NCBI GenBank assembly: GCA_026708035.1
Contig: JAPOVQ010000018.1
Coordinates: 1-35,135 of the forward strand
From: Chloroflexota bacterium
GTDB lineage: Bacteria; Chloroflexota; UBA11872
Reading direction: 5' to 3'
Length of the DNA: 35,135 bases
In this document: one piece after another, positions 1 through 6,630 of the stretch
Position numbering within the stretch: the stretch's first letter is position 1
How the letters are laid out: each line of letters opens with the position of its first letter
Notes under the pieces: model-generated
Seen by the model: only the letters and a program-made list of their open reading frames with translations
Databases searched by the model: none
What the model was told of the DNA's origin: nothing
Position numbers and translations under genes: made by a program

Positions 1-821
1 CCCAGGGTGAGGACCCGGCGGACCCAGCGCCGCAGTTCGCGCCGGGCCCGCTCCGTCTGGAGGTCCGCCAGCGCCCGTCGCCGCCAGCGCAGGTAGCCCT
101 CCCGCTCGGACGGATGTATCGCGTACGTGTCCGGCGGCAGGGTCAACTCGTACTTCCCGATCATGGCGATCTCCAACGCCATGATCCGCTCGCGGGTCTT
201 CACCTGGTCGAGCTTCGTGCCCTCCTCGCGCCGCTGGTTCAGGCGCCGCCACTCCGCCACCGCCGGCATGCCCCGACCGTAGGACGCCTCCTCGCCCGGG
301 CGCGGGTCGTCGGTCACCACGCCGCGCCGGCTCGGATCGTCGACCGCCCATGGCTGCGCAGGCGCCGTGGCCTCGGAACCGGCGGCCGTCCGCGTGCCCT
401 GGCCCCGCTCCAGCCGCGCCATCCGTCGCGTCAGCGTCTGCAGCGCGTGCTCGGCGGCGTCCACACGGCGGACCGCCGCCCGCAGGTCGTCCGCAGCCGC
501 GTCGCCACCGCGCCGCGTCTGCGCCACCGCGGTCTGCTGGGTCTCCAGTCGCTCGACCCGCTGAGCCAGGGCCTGCATCTCGTCCCGCTGCCGGGCCGTT
601 GTCGCCTCGCGGTCGGCCAGTTGCCGCCGCTCCAAGGCGTCGCGCATGCGCCGCGACAGCCGATTCGACTCGACGGCACTGACCAACGTGCGGTAGTTGA
701 CTCCCAGCGCTTGCGCCGCCTTGAGCCGACCCTCGGCGAGCACCAAGTCGTCCAATAGGGCCAAGAGTTTCGCGTCCGCCTCGCGGCGGCCGCGCGCCTC
801 GGTCGGGGGCGACCCGGTCAT
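1..821 (-). CDS. Helix-turn-helix / coiled-coil protein, 3' end cut by window edge
   Basis: An uninterrupted minus-strand frame of 273 codons runs from an ATG at 821 off the left edge. I translated it by hand. Residues about 16-50 look like a small helix-turn-helix (EGRLKAAQALGVNYRTLVSA). Residues about 65-130 are heptad-like coiled coil rich in Arg, Glu, Leu and Gln. A Pro/Ala/Gly linker follows, and then a charged, Trp/Arg-rich C-terminal part (residues about 190-273) ending in RRWVRRVLTLG, which may lead into a membrane segment outside the window. Codon use is natural for a GC-rich genome, unlike the Arg/Pro-rich plus-strand readings of the same DNA. A G-rich tract (GGGGGA) just upstream of the ATG may serve as ribosome binding site. 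I do not recognise the family. A DNA-binding or membrane-tethered regulatory role is inference only. Confidence 0.7.
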   Translation of the reverse strand, partial: MTGSPPTEARGRREADAKLLALLDDLVLAEGRLKAAQALGVNYRTLVSAVESNRLSRRMRDALERRQLADREATTARQRDEMQALAQRVERLETQQTAVAQTRRGGDAAADDLRAAVRRVDAAEHALQTLTRRMARLERGQGTRTAAGSEATAPAQPWAVDDPSRRGVVTDDPRPGEEASYGRGMPAVAEWRRLNQRREEGTKLDQVKTRERIMALEIAMIGKYELTLPPDTYAIHPSEREGYLRWRRRALADLQTERARRELRRWVRRVLTL

Positions 822-1086
822 CCCGTCCCCCGTCGTCCGCAGCGTTGGCCCCTGTCAGTCGCTGACCAGCGCCACGTCCGCCCGGAAAAGGCCCCTGCAT
901 TTCTGCAATTTGCGGTGCAACCGAGCCTTATGCCCCGGTACTTGCTGGCGTGCAGCCCGCCGCTCGCATGGCACCCGGCTACACCTGATCCACGACGCAC
1001 GTGCACTTGTGCAACTTTCCTTGATTATCTGTACGCCCCCATGACATCACGCGGCGCCTGCCGACGTGTAGACCTTGTGGGAGGGG

Positions 1087-1098
1087 CCTGTGCACAGG
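1087..1098. repeat. Perfect 12-bp palindrome CCTGTGCACAGG
   Basis: The sequence equals its own reverse complement over 12 bases. It shares the TGCAC core with the inverted repeat at 1002-1013. A dimeric DNA-binding protein site is possible, and the helix-turn-helix protein encoded at 821-1 is a nearby candidate (inference). Confidence 0.4.
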
Positions 1099-1159
1099 TC
1101 CCCCTCACACGCCATAGCTGAGGGACAGCCGAGTCGTCAGGTTCACGGGCAGGGCCGCT

Positions 1160-1177
1160 CGGATCCAGCAGGATCCG
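1160..1177. repeat. Short hairpin, 7-bp stem and 4-base loop
   Basis: CGGATCC and GGATCCG flank AGCA. The stem is perfect, but no U-tract follows, so a terminator role is not supported. Confidence 0.3.
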
Positions 1178-1320
1178 GCCACGTCGGCCGCCCCATGGCG
1201 CACAATAGGAGGTCGGAGTGCGGCAGCGACGGGCGCGCTAGACGAAACGTGGGCGCCGGGTGAACTGTCATCGGGAGGACGGCCGACGGGCGAGATGGGA
1301 GAGCCGACTGAGACATGCGC

Positions 1321-1441
1321 ATGCCGCAACAGCCTGACGACCGACCGGTGGCCTCTTTTGCGCGGGTCTTCAGCGACCGCCCAGGACGTGGACCTGTCCA
1401 TAACTGGCCAGTACAGCGTGCCGTGCGACTTTGTCCAGAAC
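1321..1441 (+). pseudogene. Remnant of serine recombinase N-terminus, frameshifted
   Basis: From an ATG at 1321 one frame reads MPQQPDDRPVASFARVFSDR, which parallels the first residues of the intact recombinase downstream (PVALYARVSSDR). The similarity then continues one base out of frame from 1382 as QDVDLSITGQYSVPCDFVQN, against QDVDLSVAAQLRALRDYA in the intact gene. The nucleotide run CAGGACGTGGACCTGTCC is identical at 1382-1399 and in the intact gene. The nucleophile position is changed too: the remnant has VFSDR where the intact gene has VSSDR. After about 40 codons similarity stops and a different gene follows. This is a decayed, truncated second copy of the recombinase start. Confidence 0.7.
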
Positions 1442-1490
1442 GATATGTGTTGAGCGGCAGGTCGGTCTTATCCAACTAGGGGACAGCCTC

Positions 1491-2072
1491 ATGTCTACTC
1501 ATTCACAGGATTTGCGTCGGTTCAGGAATAGACGCTATCAGCGATTGCTGGATGTCGTTCACCCATTTGAGTCCCGACCGTCATCGCATCACCTTCGGGA
1601 TGCGATGGGAGCTATCGAACGGTTGAAAGACGAGGGGCGGCAATTCTGGCACGCTGATTCGGATGAATCGGCTCGTTGGCGTGACGGATGCAATGAGCTA
1701 TGGGTATTTCTTAACACCTTAGGTCAGCGACGTCACGTCGACCGGCAGCCACTGGAAACCGCATTTCGCGAGTTCGCTCAGGCATTTGAGCACACCGTCT
1801 ATCGAATTACAGAAATGCTGCACGGCGTTAGGGGACACCATGAGTGTGATCCTCCAGAGGTTGATGTCGTATTCAGATGGATTGAGCTGGTCTATCGAAT
1901 GGCTACATACGGGTTAGTTTCCTATTGGATTGATGATAAGACCGAGCTATGGATTATACGCATTAATGTTAACCTAGCCACAGGTGAGCACTCAGAGGAG
2001 ACTGAGCTGGCACAGGCCATGCATATTCCCAAGAAGTATCGATCAAGCGCAAGGCTGGGTCAGCAGAGGTAG
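1491..2072 (+). CDS. Hypothetical protein, AT-richer than its surroundings
   Basis: A frame of 193 codons starts at ATG 1491, preceded by AGGGGACAGCCTC, which offers an AGGGGA ribosome binding site. An in-frame TTG at 1431 is possible but lies inside the recombinase remnant. The protein is soluble and helical, rich in Trp, His and Arg, with no signal peptide or membrane segment. It has a hydrophobic stretch near residues 135-150 (VFRWIELVYRMATYG) and ends KKYRSSARLGQQR. I recognise no family. Two 60-base blocks I counted (1501-1560 and 1861-1920) have 48% and 42% G+C, well below the genes on either side, and codons ending in A/T are common. The gene lies 27 bases before the intact recombinase and directly after the broken one, so it is probably cargo carried by a mobile element. 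Confidence 0.65.
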   Translation: MSTHSQDLRRFRNRRYQRLLDVVHPFESRPSSHHLRDAMGAIERLKDEGRQFWHADSDESARWRDGCNELWVFLNTLGQRRHVDRQPLETAFREFAQAFEHTVYRITEMLHGVRGHHECDPPEVDVVFRWIELVYRMATYGLVSYWIDDKTELWIIRINVNLATGEHSEETELAQAMHIPKKYRSSARLGQQR

Positions 2073-2099
2073 GATACGAGGAGAACCAAGGAGGACAAG

Positions 2100-3770
2100 A
2101 TGAAGACGCAGCAACTGGAGTCACCCACCCCAGTGGCCCTGTACGCTCGGGTCTCCAGCGACCGGCAGGACGTGGACCTGTCCGTCGCCGCCCAGCTGCG
2201 GGCGCTTAGAGACTACGCCAGATCCAAGCACTACACAGTCGCCCGCGAGTACGTGGACGAGGCCGAGAGCGGCCGCGTGGCCGATAGGCCTCAGTTCAGG
2301 AAGATGATCGAGGCAGGCAGCCAGCCTAACGCTCCCTTTCAGGTCATCCTGGTCTGGAAATTCTCCCGCTTCACCAGGAAGCGCGAGCACGCCGTGGCTT
2401 TCAAGTCGATGCTCCGTAGGAAAGGCATCCGGGTGGTCTCCATTACCGAGCCCGCCGACGACTCGCCGACCGGCAAGCTGATGGAAGCGATCATCGAGAG
2501 CGTGGACGAGTTCTATAGCGAGAATCTGGCCCAGGAGGTCACGCGCGGCATGCGGGAGTCCGCATCCCGGGGCTACTTCCTGGGGTCCAGAGCGCCCTTT
2601 GGCTACCTTCGGGTCAAGGTCAGCGATGGTGTGAAGGAGCGTCCCACCTTGGAGGTGGACCCGGCCACGGCTCCGGTGGTGCGGGAGATCTTCGAGAGTT
2701 CCCTGCGAGGCAACGGCCTCAAGGAGATCTGCCGGGAGTTGAACGACCGGGGCCTCACCAACCGGGGCGCGCGCTGGTACAAGGGTGGTCTCCACTACCT
2801 GCTGACCAACGAGGCCTATACCGGCGCCGCCGTGTGGGGAAAGACGGTGAAGGGAGCAAAAAACCCCGATCCCGTGCGCGTTGAAGGCGCCTGGCCCGCA
2901 TTGGTGTCCCGGGAGCTGTTCGACGCCGTGCAGCGGGCCATGCGGGACCGCGCGCCGAAGGTTCGCAGGCCGGCGCGCGTGGGCAGCAAGTTCCTGCTGA
3001 GCGGGCTGTTGCGGTGCGGCCTATGCGGCCGGCCCTACACCGGGCAGGGGGCCAAGAGCGGGCGGTTCGCCTACTACGTCTGCGGCACGCTGCACCGGGA
3101 GGGCGCCGGCACCTGCGAGGCACGCTACCTGAGCGCGCCCAGAGTGGAGGCGTTCGTCGTCGAGAAGATCAGGGAGCGGATCCTGACCGAGGCGACCATT
3201 ATTGAACTGGTGACGCTGGTGGCCGAGGAGATCGACGCCCTGGCCGGGGAGCTGGCCGGCCGGCTGGCAGCCATCGACGCGGAGCTCACGGACGTGCGGC
3301 AGCGACTGGCGCGGCTCTACGAAGCCCTGGAGACCAGCGCGCTCACCCTAGAGGCCCTGTCGCCCCGCATCCTCTCGCTGCGGCACCGGGAGGAGCACTT
3401 GGAGGCGGTCCGGGAGGACGCCGCCGCTCAGCTGGAGCAGCGCAGGGTCGACCTGCCCACCACCGAGGAGATTCGGGGATATGTCGCGGACTTCCGGGCG
3501 TTCTTGCAGCAGGGGACGGTCCCGGAGCGCAAGGCCCTCATCCGCAACTTCGTGGAGGGCATCGAGGTGGCTGGGGACGAGGCCACGCTCACGTATACCA
3601 TCCCCATGCCCAACGACGGTGTGACCCAGGAAGCAGCTTCGGTTCTCGATTTCGTCCAGTCCGGCCCACCAGACACCTACCGGAAGGAGCCTCCGCGTGA
3701 CCCGCGTCAAGCCCATTCCCGACGGCTACTCCGCGATCACGCCCTACCTCATCGTCGAGAGTGCGGCTGA
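2100..3770 (+). CDS. Large serine recombinase / site-specific integrase
   Basis: The protein has 556 residues, usual for large serine recombinases. The resolvase catalytic domain covers about residues 12-150, with the motif YARVSSDRQ giving the expected nucleophile Ser19 and conserved Arg17. The recombinase domain covers about residues 165-290 (GYFLGSRAPFGYLRV, LTNEAYTGAAVWGK). A zinc ribbon follows with Cys306, Cys309, Cys328 and Cys339, and then a Leu/Glu/Arg-rich coiled coil (about 360-450). The start has a strong AAGGAGG site five bases before the ATG. The family breaks and rejoins DNA at attachment sites through a phosphoserine link to integrate or excise elements. The last ~25 codons overlap the VOC gene at 3697, which suggests the C-terminus was set by an insertion junction. 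No phage genes are visible, so the element is small or decayed. Confidence 0.93.
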   Translation: MKTQQLESPTPVALYARVSSDRQDVDLSVAAQLRALRDYARSKHYTVAREYVDEAESGRVADRPQFRKMIEAGSQPNAPFQVILVWKFSRFTRKREHAVAFKSMLRRKGIRVVSITEPADDSPTGKLMEAIIESVDEFYSENLAQEVTRGMRESASRGYFLGSRAPFGYLRVKVSDGVKERPTLEVDPATAPVVREIFESSLRGNGLKEICRELNDRGLTNRGARWYKGGLHYLLTNEAYTGAAVWGKTVKGAKNPDPVRVEGAWPALVSRELFDAVQRAMRDRAPKVRRPARVGSKFLLSGLLRCGLCGRPYTGQGAKSGRFAYYVCGTLHREGAGTCEARYLSAPRVEAFVVEKIRERILTEATIIELVTLVAEEIDALAGELAGRLAAIDAELTDVRQRLARLYEALETSALTLEALSPRILSLRHREEHLEAVREDAAAQLEQRRVDLPTTEEIRGYVADFRAFLQQGTVPERKALIRNFVEGIEVAGDEATLTYTIPMPNDGVTQEAASVLDFVQSGPPDTYRKEPPRDPRQAHSRRLLRDHALPHRRECG

Positions 3771-4140
3771 TCTGCTCGACTTTCTGACCAACGCCTTCGG
3801 CGCCGTCGAGCGGATGCAGCTCGAGATGCCCGGGGGCGGGATTGGCCATGCCGAGGTGGAGATCGATGGCGCCGTGCTCATGCTGTCCGATGCCATGCCG
3901 CCCCAGTTTCCCGCTGGCGCCTCCAAGCTCCATCTCTATGTCGAGGACGTGGACGGCGCCTACGCCCAGGCGCTGAGCGCCGGAGCGACCTCCGTGGCCG
4001 AGCCGGCCGACCAGTTCTACGGCGACCGCGTCGCCCGCATCGTGGATCCCTGCGGCAACGATTGGACCATTGCCAGCCACGTCGAGGACGTCGACATGGA
4101 CGAAGTCATGCGGCGTATCGCCGCCATGGAGCAACCGTAG
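3697..4140 (+). CDS. VOC / glyoxalase family protein (PhnB-like)
   Basis: The product has 147 residues starting at GTG 3697, with AAGGAG seven bases upstream. The opening VKPIPDGYSAITPYLIV is typical of PhnB-like vicinal-oxygen-chelate proteins. Two beta-alpha-beta-beta-beta modules can be seen: about residues 12-70 (ending HAEVEIDGAVLMLSD) and about 80-130 (LHLYVEDVDGAYAQALSAGA, then RVARIVDPCGNDWTIA). The family includes glyoxalases, dioxygenases and resistance proteins. The substrate cannot be told from sequence. The first 74 bases overlap the recombinase gene in another frame, so this is probably an ancestral chromosomal gene next to which the recombinase landed. Confidence 0.85.
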   Translation: MTRVKPIPDGYSAITPYLIVESAADLLDFLTNAFGAVERMQLEMPGGGIGHAEVEIDGAVLMLSDAMPPQFPAGASKLHLYVEDVDGAYAQALSAGATSVAEPADQFYGDRVARIVDPCGNDWTIASHVEDVDMDEVMRRIAAMEQP

Positions 4141-4190
4141 TCGAATCCCGGCGCATCCACGGTCATCGTCGAAACGGATGCGTGAAGTGC

Positions 4191-4196
4191 TACCAT
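4191..4196 (+). promoter_or_regulatory. Possible extended -10 element before the signalling cassette
   Basis: TGCTACCAT (4188-4196) fits an extended -10 of the form TGnTAnnnT. No good -35 is seen. The 297 bases from 4141 to 4437 are otherwise featureless. Similar GCTAnnAT strings occur at 28010-28017 and, on the minus strand, at 21176-21169. Confidence 0.25.
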
Positions 4197-4437
4197 CCGC
4201 GCAAGCTGGCGGAGAGGCGTCGTTGCGGATGTTTGAGCGTCGCAGGCCGTTTTCCGGTGGCGGACTCAAGCTGACCGGTCAGGAGACCCGTTGGGTCGAA
4301 GGGCGGTTGTCAAACCAGACGCGGCGAGGGCTTAACGGAAGCTTGGGGAAAAGGGGACTACCTCGATGGACGTGGACACCCAGTGGAAAGGGTCGCGGCG
4401 AACGCTCTTCCAGGCCACCCGGATAGGATCAGAGGGA

Positions 4438-4776
4438 ATGAACGCGAATTGGGAATCGCACGACGGCGCAATTGTTGCCACGGTCGACGGCCGCGTCGAC
4501 GGTGCCAATGCCCATGAGTTTCAGGAAGCGCTGGAAGCCGTGATCAAGGCGAGTGAAAGCGCAGTGATCCTTGACTTCGAGCAGCTTTCCTACATCAGCA
4601 GCGCCGGTCTTCGAGTCGTCCTGCTAGCAGCCAAGGAGCTTCGTAAGCAGGACAAGCAGTTCGCCGTCTGCTCGCTTGCGGGTTCAATTCTCGAAGTGTT
4701 TAAGATCAGCGGGTTCGATCAGATCATCCCCGTTCACTCGACGCAGGCCGAGGCAATCGCCGCCGTCACCGCCTGA
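4438..4776 (+). CDS. STAS-domain anti-sigma factor antagonist (RsbV/SpoIIAA-like)
   Basis: From ATG 4438 the product has 112 residues, the usual size of a single STAS domain. An in-frame ATG at 4366, with AAGGGGAC upstream, would add 24 residues and cannot be ruled out. The core has GAIVATVDGRVDGANAHEF near the start and the phosphorylation motif ISSAGLRVV, with Ser55 at the position phosphorylated in SpoIIAA/RsbV. In this family the unphosphorylated antagonist binds the RsbW-type kinase and frees that kinase's target. The kinase phosphorylates it and a PP2C phosphatase reactivates it. Both partner types are encoded immediately downstream, so this is the first member of a partner-switch cassette. 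Confidence 0.88.
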   Translation: MNANWESHDGAIVATVDGRVDGANAHEFQEALEAVIKASESAVILDFEQLSYISSAGLRVVLLAAKELRKQDKQFAVCSLAGSILEVFKISGFDQIIPVHSTQAEAIAAVTA

Positions 4777-4853
4777 TTGGTCCTCGCGCTTCTCCGGGCG
4801 CGTTCATCCGAAGCTGCATTGGTAGTGCAAGGTAGTCAGAACGGCAATTGGGC

Positions 4854-6023
4854 ATGACGGATCGGCCATGCAAAATCCTCGTTGTCGACGACGAGCCGGA
4901 CCTCGAGCCGCTCGTGCTGCAGCGCATGCGTCGCAGTATCCGGCGTGGCAAATACGCGTTCGTCTTTGCCCACAATGGAGTGGAAGCGCTTGAACGTCTG
5001 AACGAGGACGACGAAATCGACATGGTCCTCTCGGACATCAACATGCCGCAGATGGACGGGCTGACGCTGCTTGACCAGATACCCAAGGTCAATCCCAACA
5101 TCCGCTCGGTGATTATTTCGGCCTACGGCGACATGAAAAACATCCGCACCGCGATGAATCGCGGTGCGTTCGATTTCGTCACCAAGCCGGTTGACTTCGG
5201 GGACCTGCAGGTCACGATCGACCGGACGATGCGCCACCTCAACGAGTGGCGGGCGGCCCTGGCGGCGCGCGACAAGCTGGTCTCGCTGCAGAATGAGCTC
5301 GACGTCGCCAGCAAGATGCAGCAGTCAATCCTCCCCAGGACATTCCCCGTGCGCGACGACTATGAAGTCTTCGCCAACATGGCGCCGGCGCGTAACGTTG
5401 GCGGCGATTTCTATGACCTGCTCCAGTTGGACGATGGGCGGATTGGCCTGGCGGTTGCCGACGTTTCCGACAAGGGGGTGCCAGCCGCGCTGTTCATGAT
5501 GTCGACGCGCACGCTGCTCAAGGGCGCGGCGATTGGCCGAGGCGACCCGGGCTCGGTGTTGAGTGAGGTGAATGACTTGCTCAACGAGAGCAATGAAACC
5601 GCCATGTTCGTCACGCTCCTCTACGGCGTATACGACCCGGCCACCATGGAATTCACCTACGCCAACGGCGGCCACAACACGCCGCTTGTGGTACATGCCG
5701 ACGGCACCTCCACAGAGCTTCCCCTGACCGATGGGGTTGCCTCGGGCGTGATGCCGGAACTCCCGTACCGACAGGGGCAGGTGACCCTTGCCATCGGGGA
5801 CACGGTCGTGCTCTACACCGACGGCGTTACCGAGGCCATGAACGCGGATGGGGAGGAATTCGGGGTTGACCGGCTGCGTGAGGTCTTTGCCGCCAATCCC
5901 CCGCAAGACTGCGAGCAGGCCAACCGGACGATCTTCGAGGCGGTCCACGCGTTCGCCGGGGAGACGCCGCAGTCGGATGACGTTACCTGCCTGGTATTCC
6001 GACCTCGTGAGGCTGCGTCATGA
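4854..6023 (+). CDS. Response regulator fused to PP2C/SpoIIE phosphatase (RsbU-like)
   Basis: The product has 389 residues from ATG 4854; a TTG two codons upstream is less likely. Residues about 6-125 form a receiver domain: acidic pair in VVDDEPD, phospho-acceptor Asp61 in LSDINMPQMDG, the ISAYGD loop, and the conserved Lys in VTKPVD. A short coiled-coil linker (about 130-160) leads to a SpoIIE/PP2C domain with typical metal-binding and core motifs: NVGGDFYDL, VADVSDKGVPAALFM, YANGGHN, LYTDGVTEAMN and SDDVTCLV. By family knowledge, phosphorylation of the receiver controls the phosphatase, which dephosphorylates the STAS antagonist. The stop overlaps the kinase start by four bases (ATGA). The histidine kinase downstream is the likely phosphodonor (inference). 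Confidence 0.93.
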   Translation: MTDRPCKILVVDDEPDLEPLVLQRMRRSIRRGKYAFVFAHNGVEALERLNEDDEIDMVLSDINMPQMDGLTLLDQIPKVNPNIRSVIISAYGDMKNIRTAMNRGAFDFVTKPVDFGDLQVTIDRTMRHLNEWRAALAARDKLVSLQNELDVASKMQQSILPRTFPVRDDYEVFANMAPARNVGGDFYDLLQLDDGRIGLAVADVSDKGVPAALFMMSTRTLLKGAAIGRGDPGSVLSEVNDLLNESNETAMFVTLLYGVYDPATMEFTYANGGHNTPLVVHADGTSTELPLTDGVASGVMPELPYRQGQVTLAIGDTVVLYTDGVTEAMNADGEEFGVDRLREVFAANPPQDCEQANRTIFEAVHAFAGETPQSDDVTCLVFRPREAAS

Positions 6024-6433
6024 GCGCCAGGTTGTCGCTCACGGTCAAAACGCAGGCCGAGGAGTTGGCGCGAATCACCGCCGCCGTGGAGGACTTCGGC
6101 GAGCAGCAGGACTGGCCGCCGGACCTCGTCTTTCGCGTGAACCTCGCTCTTGAGGAGCTGGGCGTGAATATCATGAATCACGGCTATGACGCAGGGCTGC
6201 ATGAATTCGATATCACGCTCATCTCAGAGGACGATACGCTGACGATTGAGATCGTCGACGATGGCCGGCCATTCGATCCACTGCATGACGCCAAGCAGCC
6301 GGACGTTGGCGCGGCGATCGAAGATCGACCGATTGGCGGGCTCGGCATCTATTTTGTTCGAGAGATGATGGACGAGATGCACTATCGGCGCGAGGACGGC
6401 AAGAACCATCTCACCCTCGTGTCGCGCAGATGA
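6020..6433 (+). CDS. RsbW/SpoIIAB-like anti-sigma serine kinase (HATPase_c_2)
   Basis: The product has 137 residues and its ATG overlaps the stop of the upstream phosphatase gene by four bases, so translation is probably coupled. GHKL ATPase motifs are visible: an N box (ALEELGVNIMNHGYD), a G1 box (IVDDGRPFDP) and a G2 region (RPIGGLGIYFVREMMDE). No His phospho-acceptor or membrane segment is present, as expected for serine-kinase anti-sigma factors. These proteins hold a sigma factor or other target until a dephosphorylated STAS partner takes over, and they phosphorylate that partner on Ser. No sigma factor gene is found in the window, so the target is elsewhere or is not a sigma factor. Confidence 0.92.
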   Translation: MSARLSLTVKTQAEELARITAAVEDFGEQQDWPPDLVFRVNLALEELGVNIMNHGYDAGLHEFDITLISEDDTLTIEIVDDGRPFDPLHDAKQPDVGAAIEDRPIGGLGIYFVREMMDEMHYRREDGKNHLTLVSRR

Positions 6434-6630
6434 TCGACGTTGACTGGAGCAGAGATTTTCGGCCTGTGTGATAGGAATGAAGCAGGTAGGTGTTGCACCG
6501 TCGACTCACCGCCGAATTGACGATGTCGGGCTCCTCGAACAACAAGCCAACGTCGTGCCGGGCCGCCCGCGACGGTGATCGGCATCGCGCCCGATCCGTC
6601 GCCTTGGTTCAGCCGCGCAGAATTCGCGTG

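Larger units (their letters stand above)
822..1320. other. Non-coding stretch with GTGCA palindromes
   Basis: About 500 bases between the divergent helix-turn-helix gene and the recombinase remnant have no convincing coding frame. GTGCA occurs at 915-919, 1001-1005, 1009-1013 and 1092-1096. Two occurrences form an inverted repeat (TGCAC-TT-GTGCA, 1002-1013), and one lies in a perfect 12-base palindrome (1087-1098). A short hairpin with two BamHI-type hexamers sits at 1160-1177. The stretch could hold operators or a recombination site, but nothing decides between these. Confidence 0.4.

Noticed and set aside
114-758. Long open frame on the plus strand at the left edge
   Set aside because: It is the antisense reading of the minus-strand helix-turn-helix gene, with an Arg/Pro/Leu-rich composition typical of a shadow frame in GC-rich DNA.
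4138-4160. TCGAATCCCGGC resembling a tRNA T-arm after the VOC stop, which might mark an integrase target
   Set aside because: The bases on either side do not form a T stem, and no acceptor, D or anticodon arm can be found upstream.
4366-4437. N-terminal extension of the STAS protein from ATG 4366
   Set aside because: Not fully excluded: the ribosome binding site is acceptable, but the 24 extra residues are not part of the STAS fold and a single domain starts at 4438.
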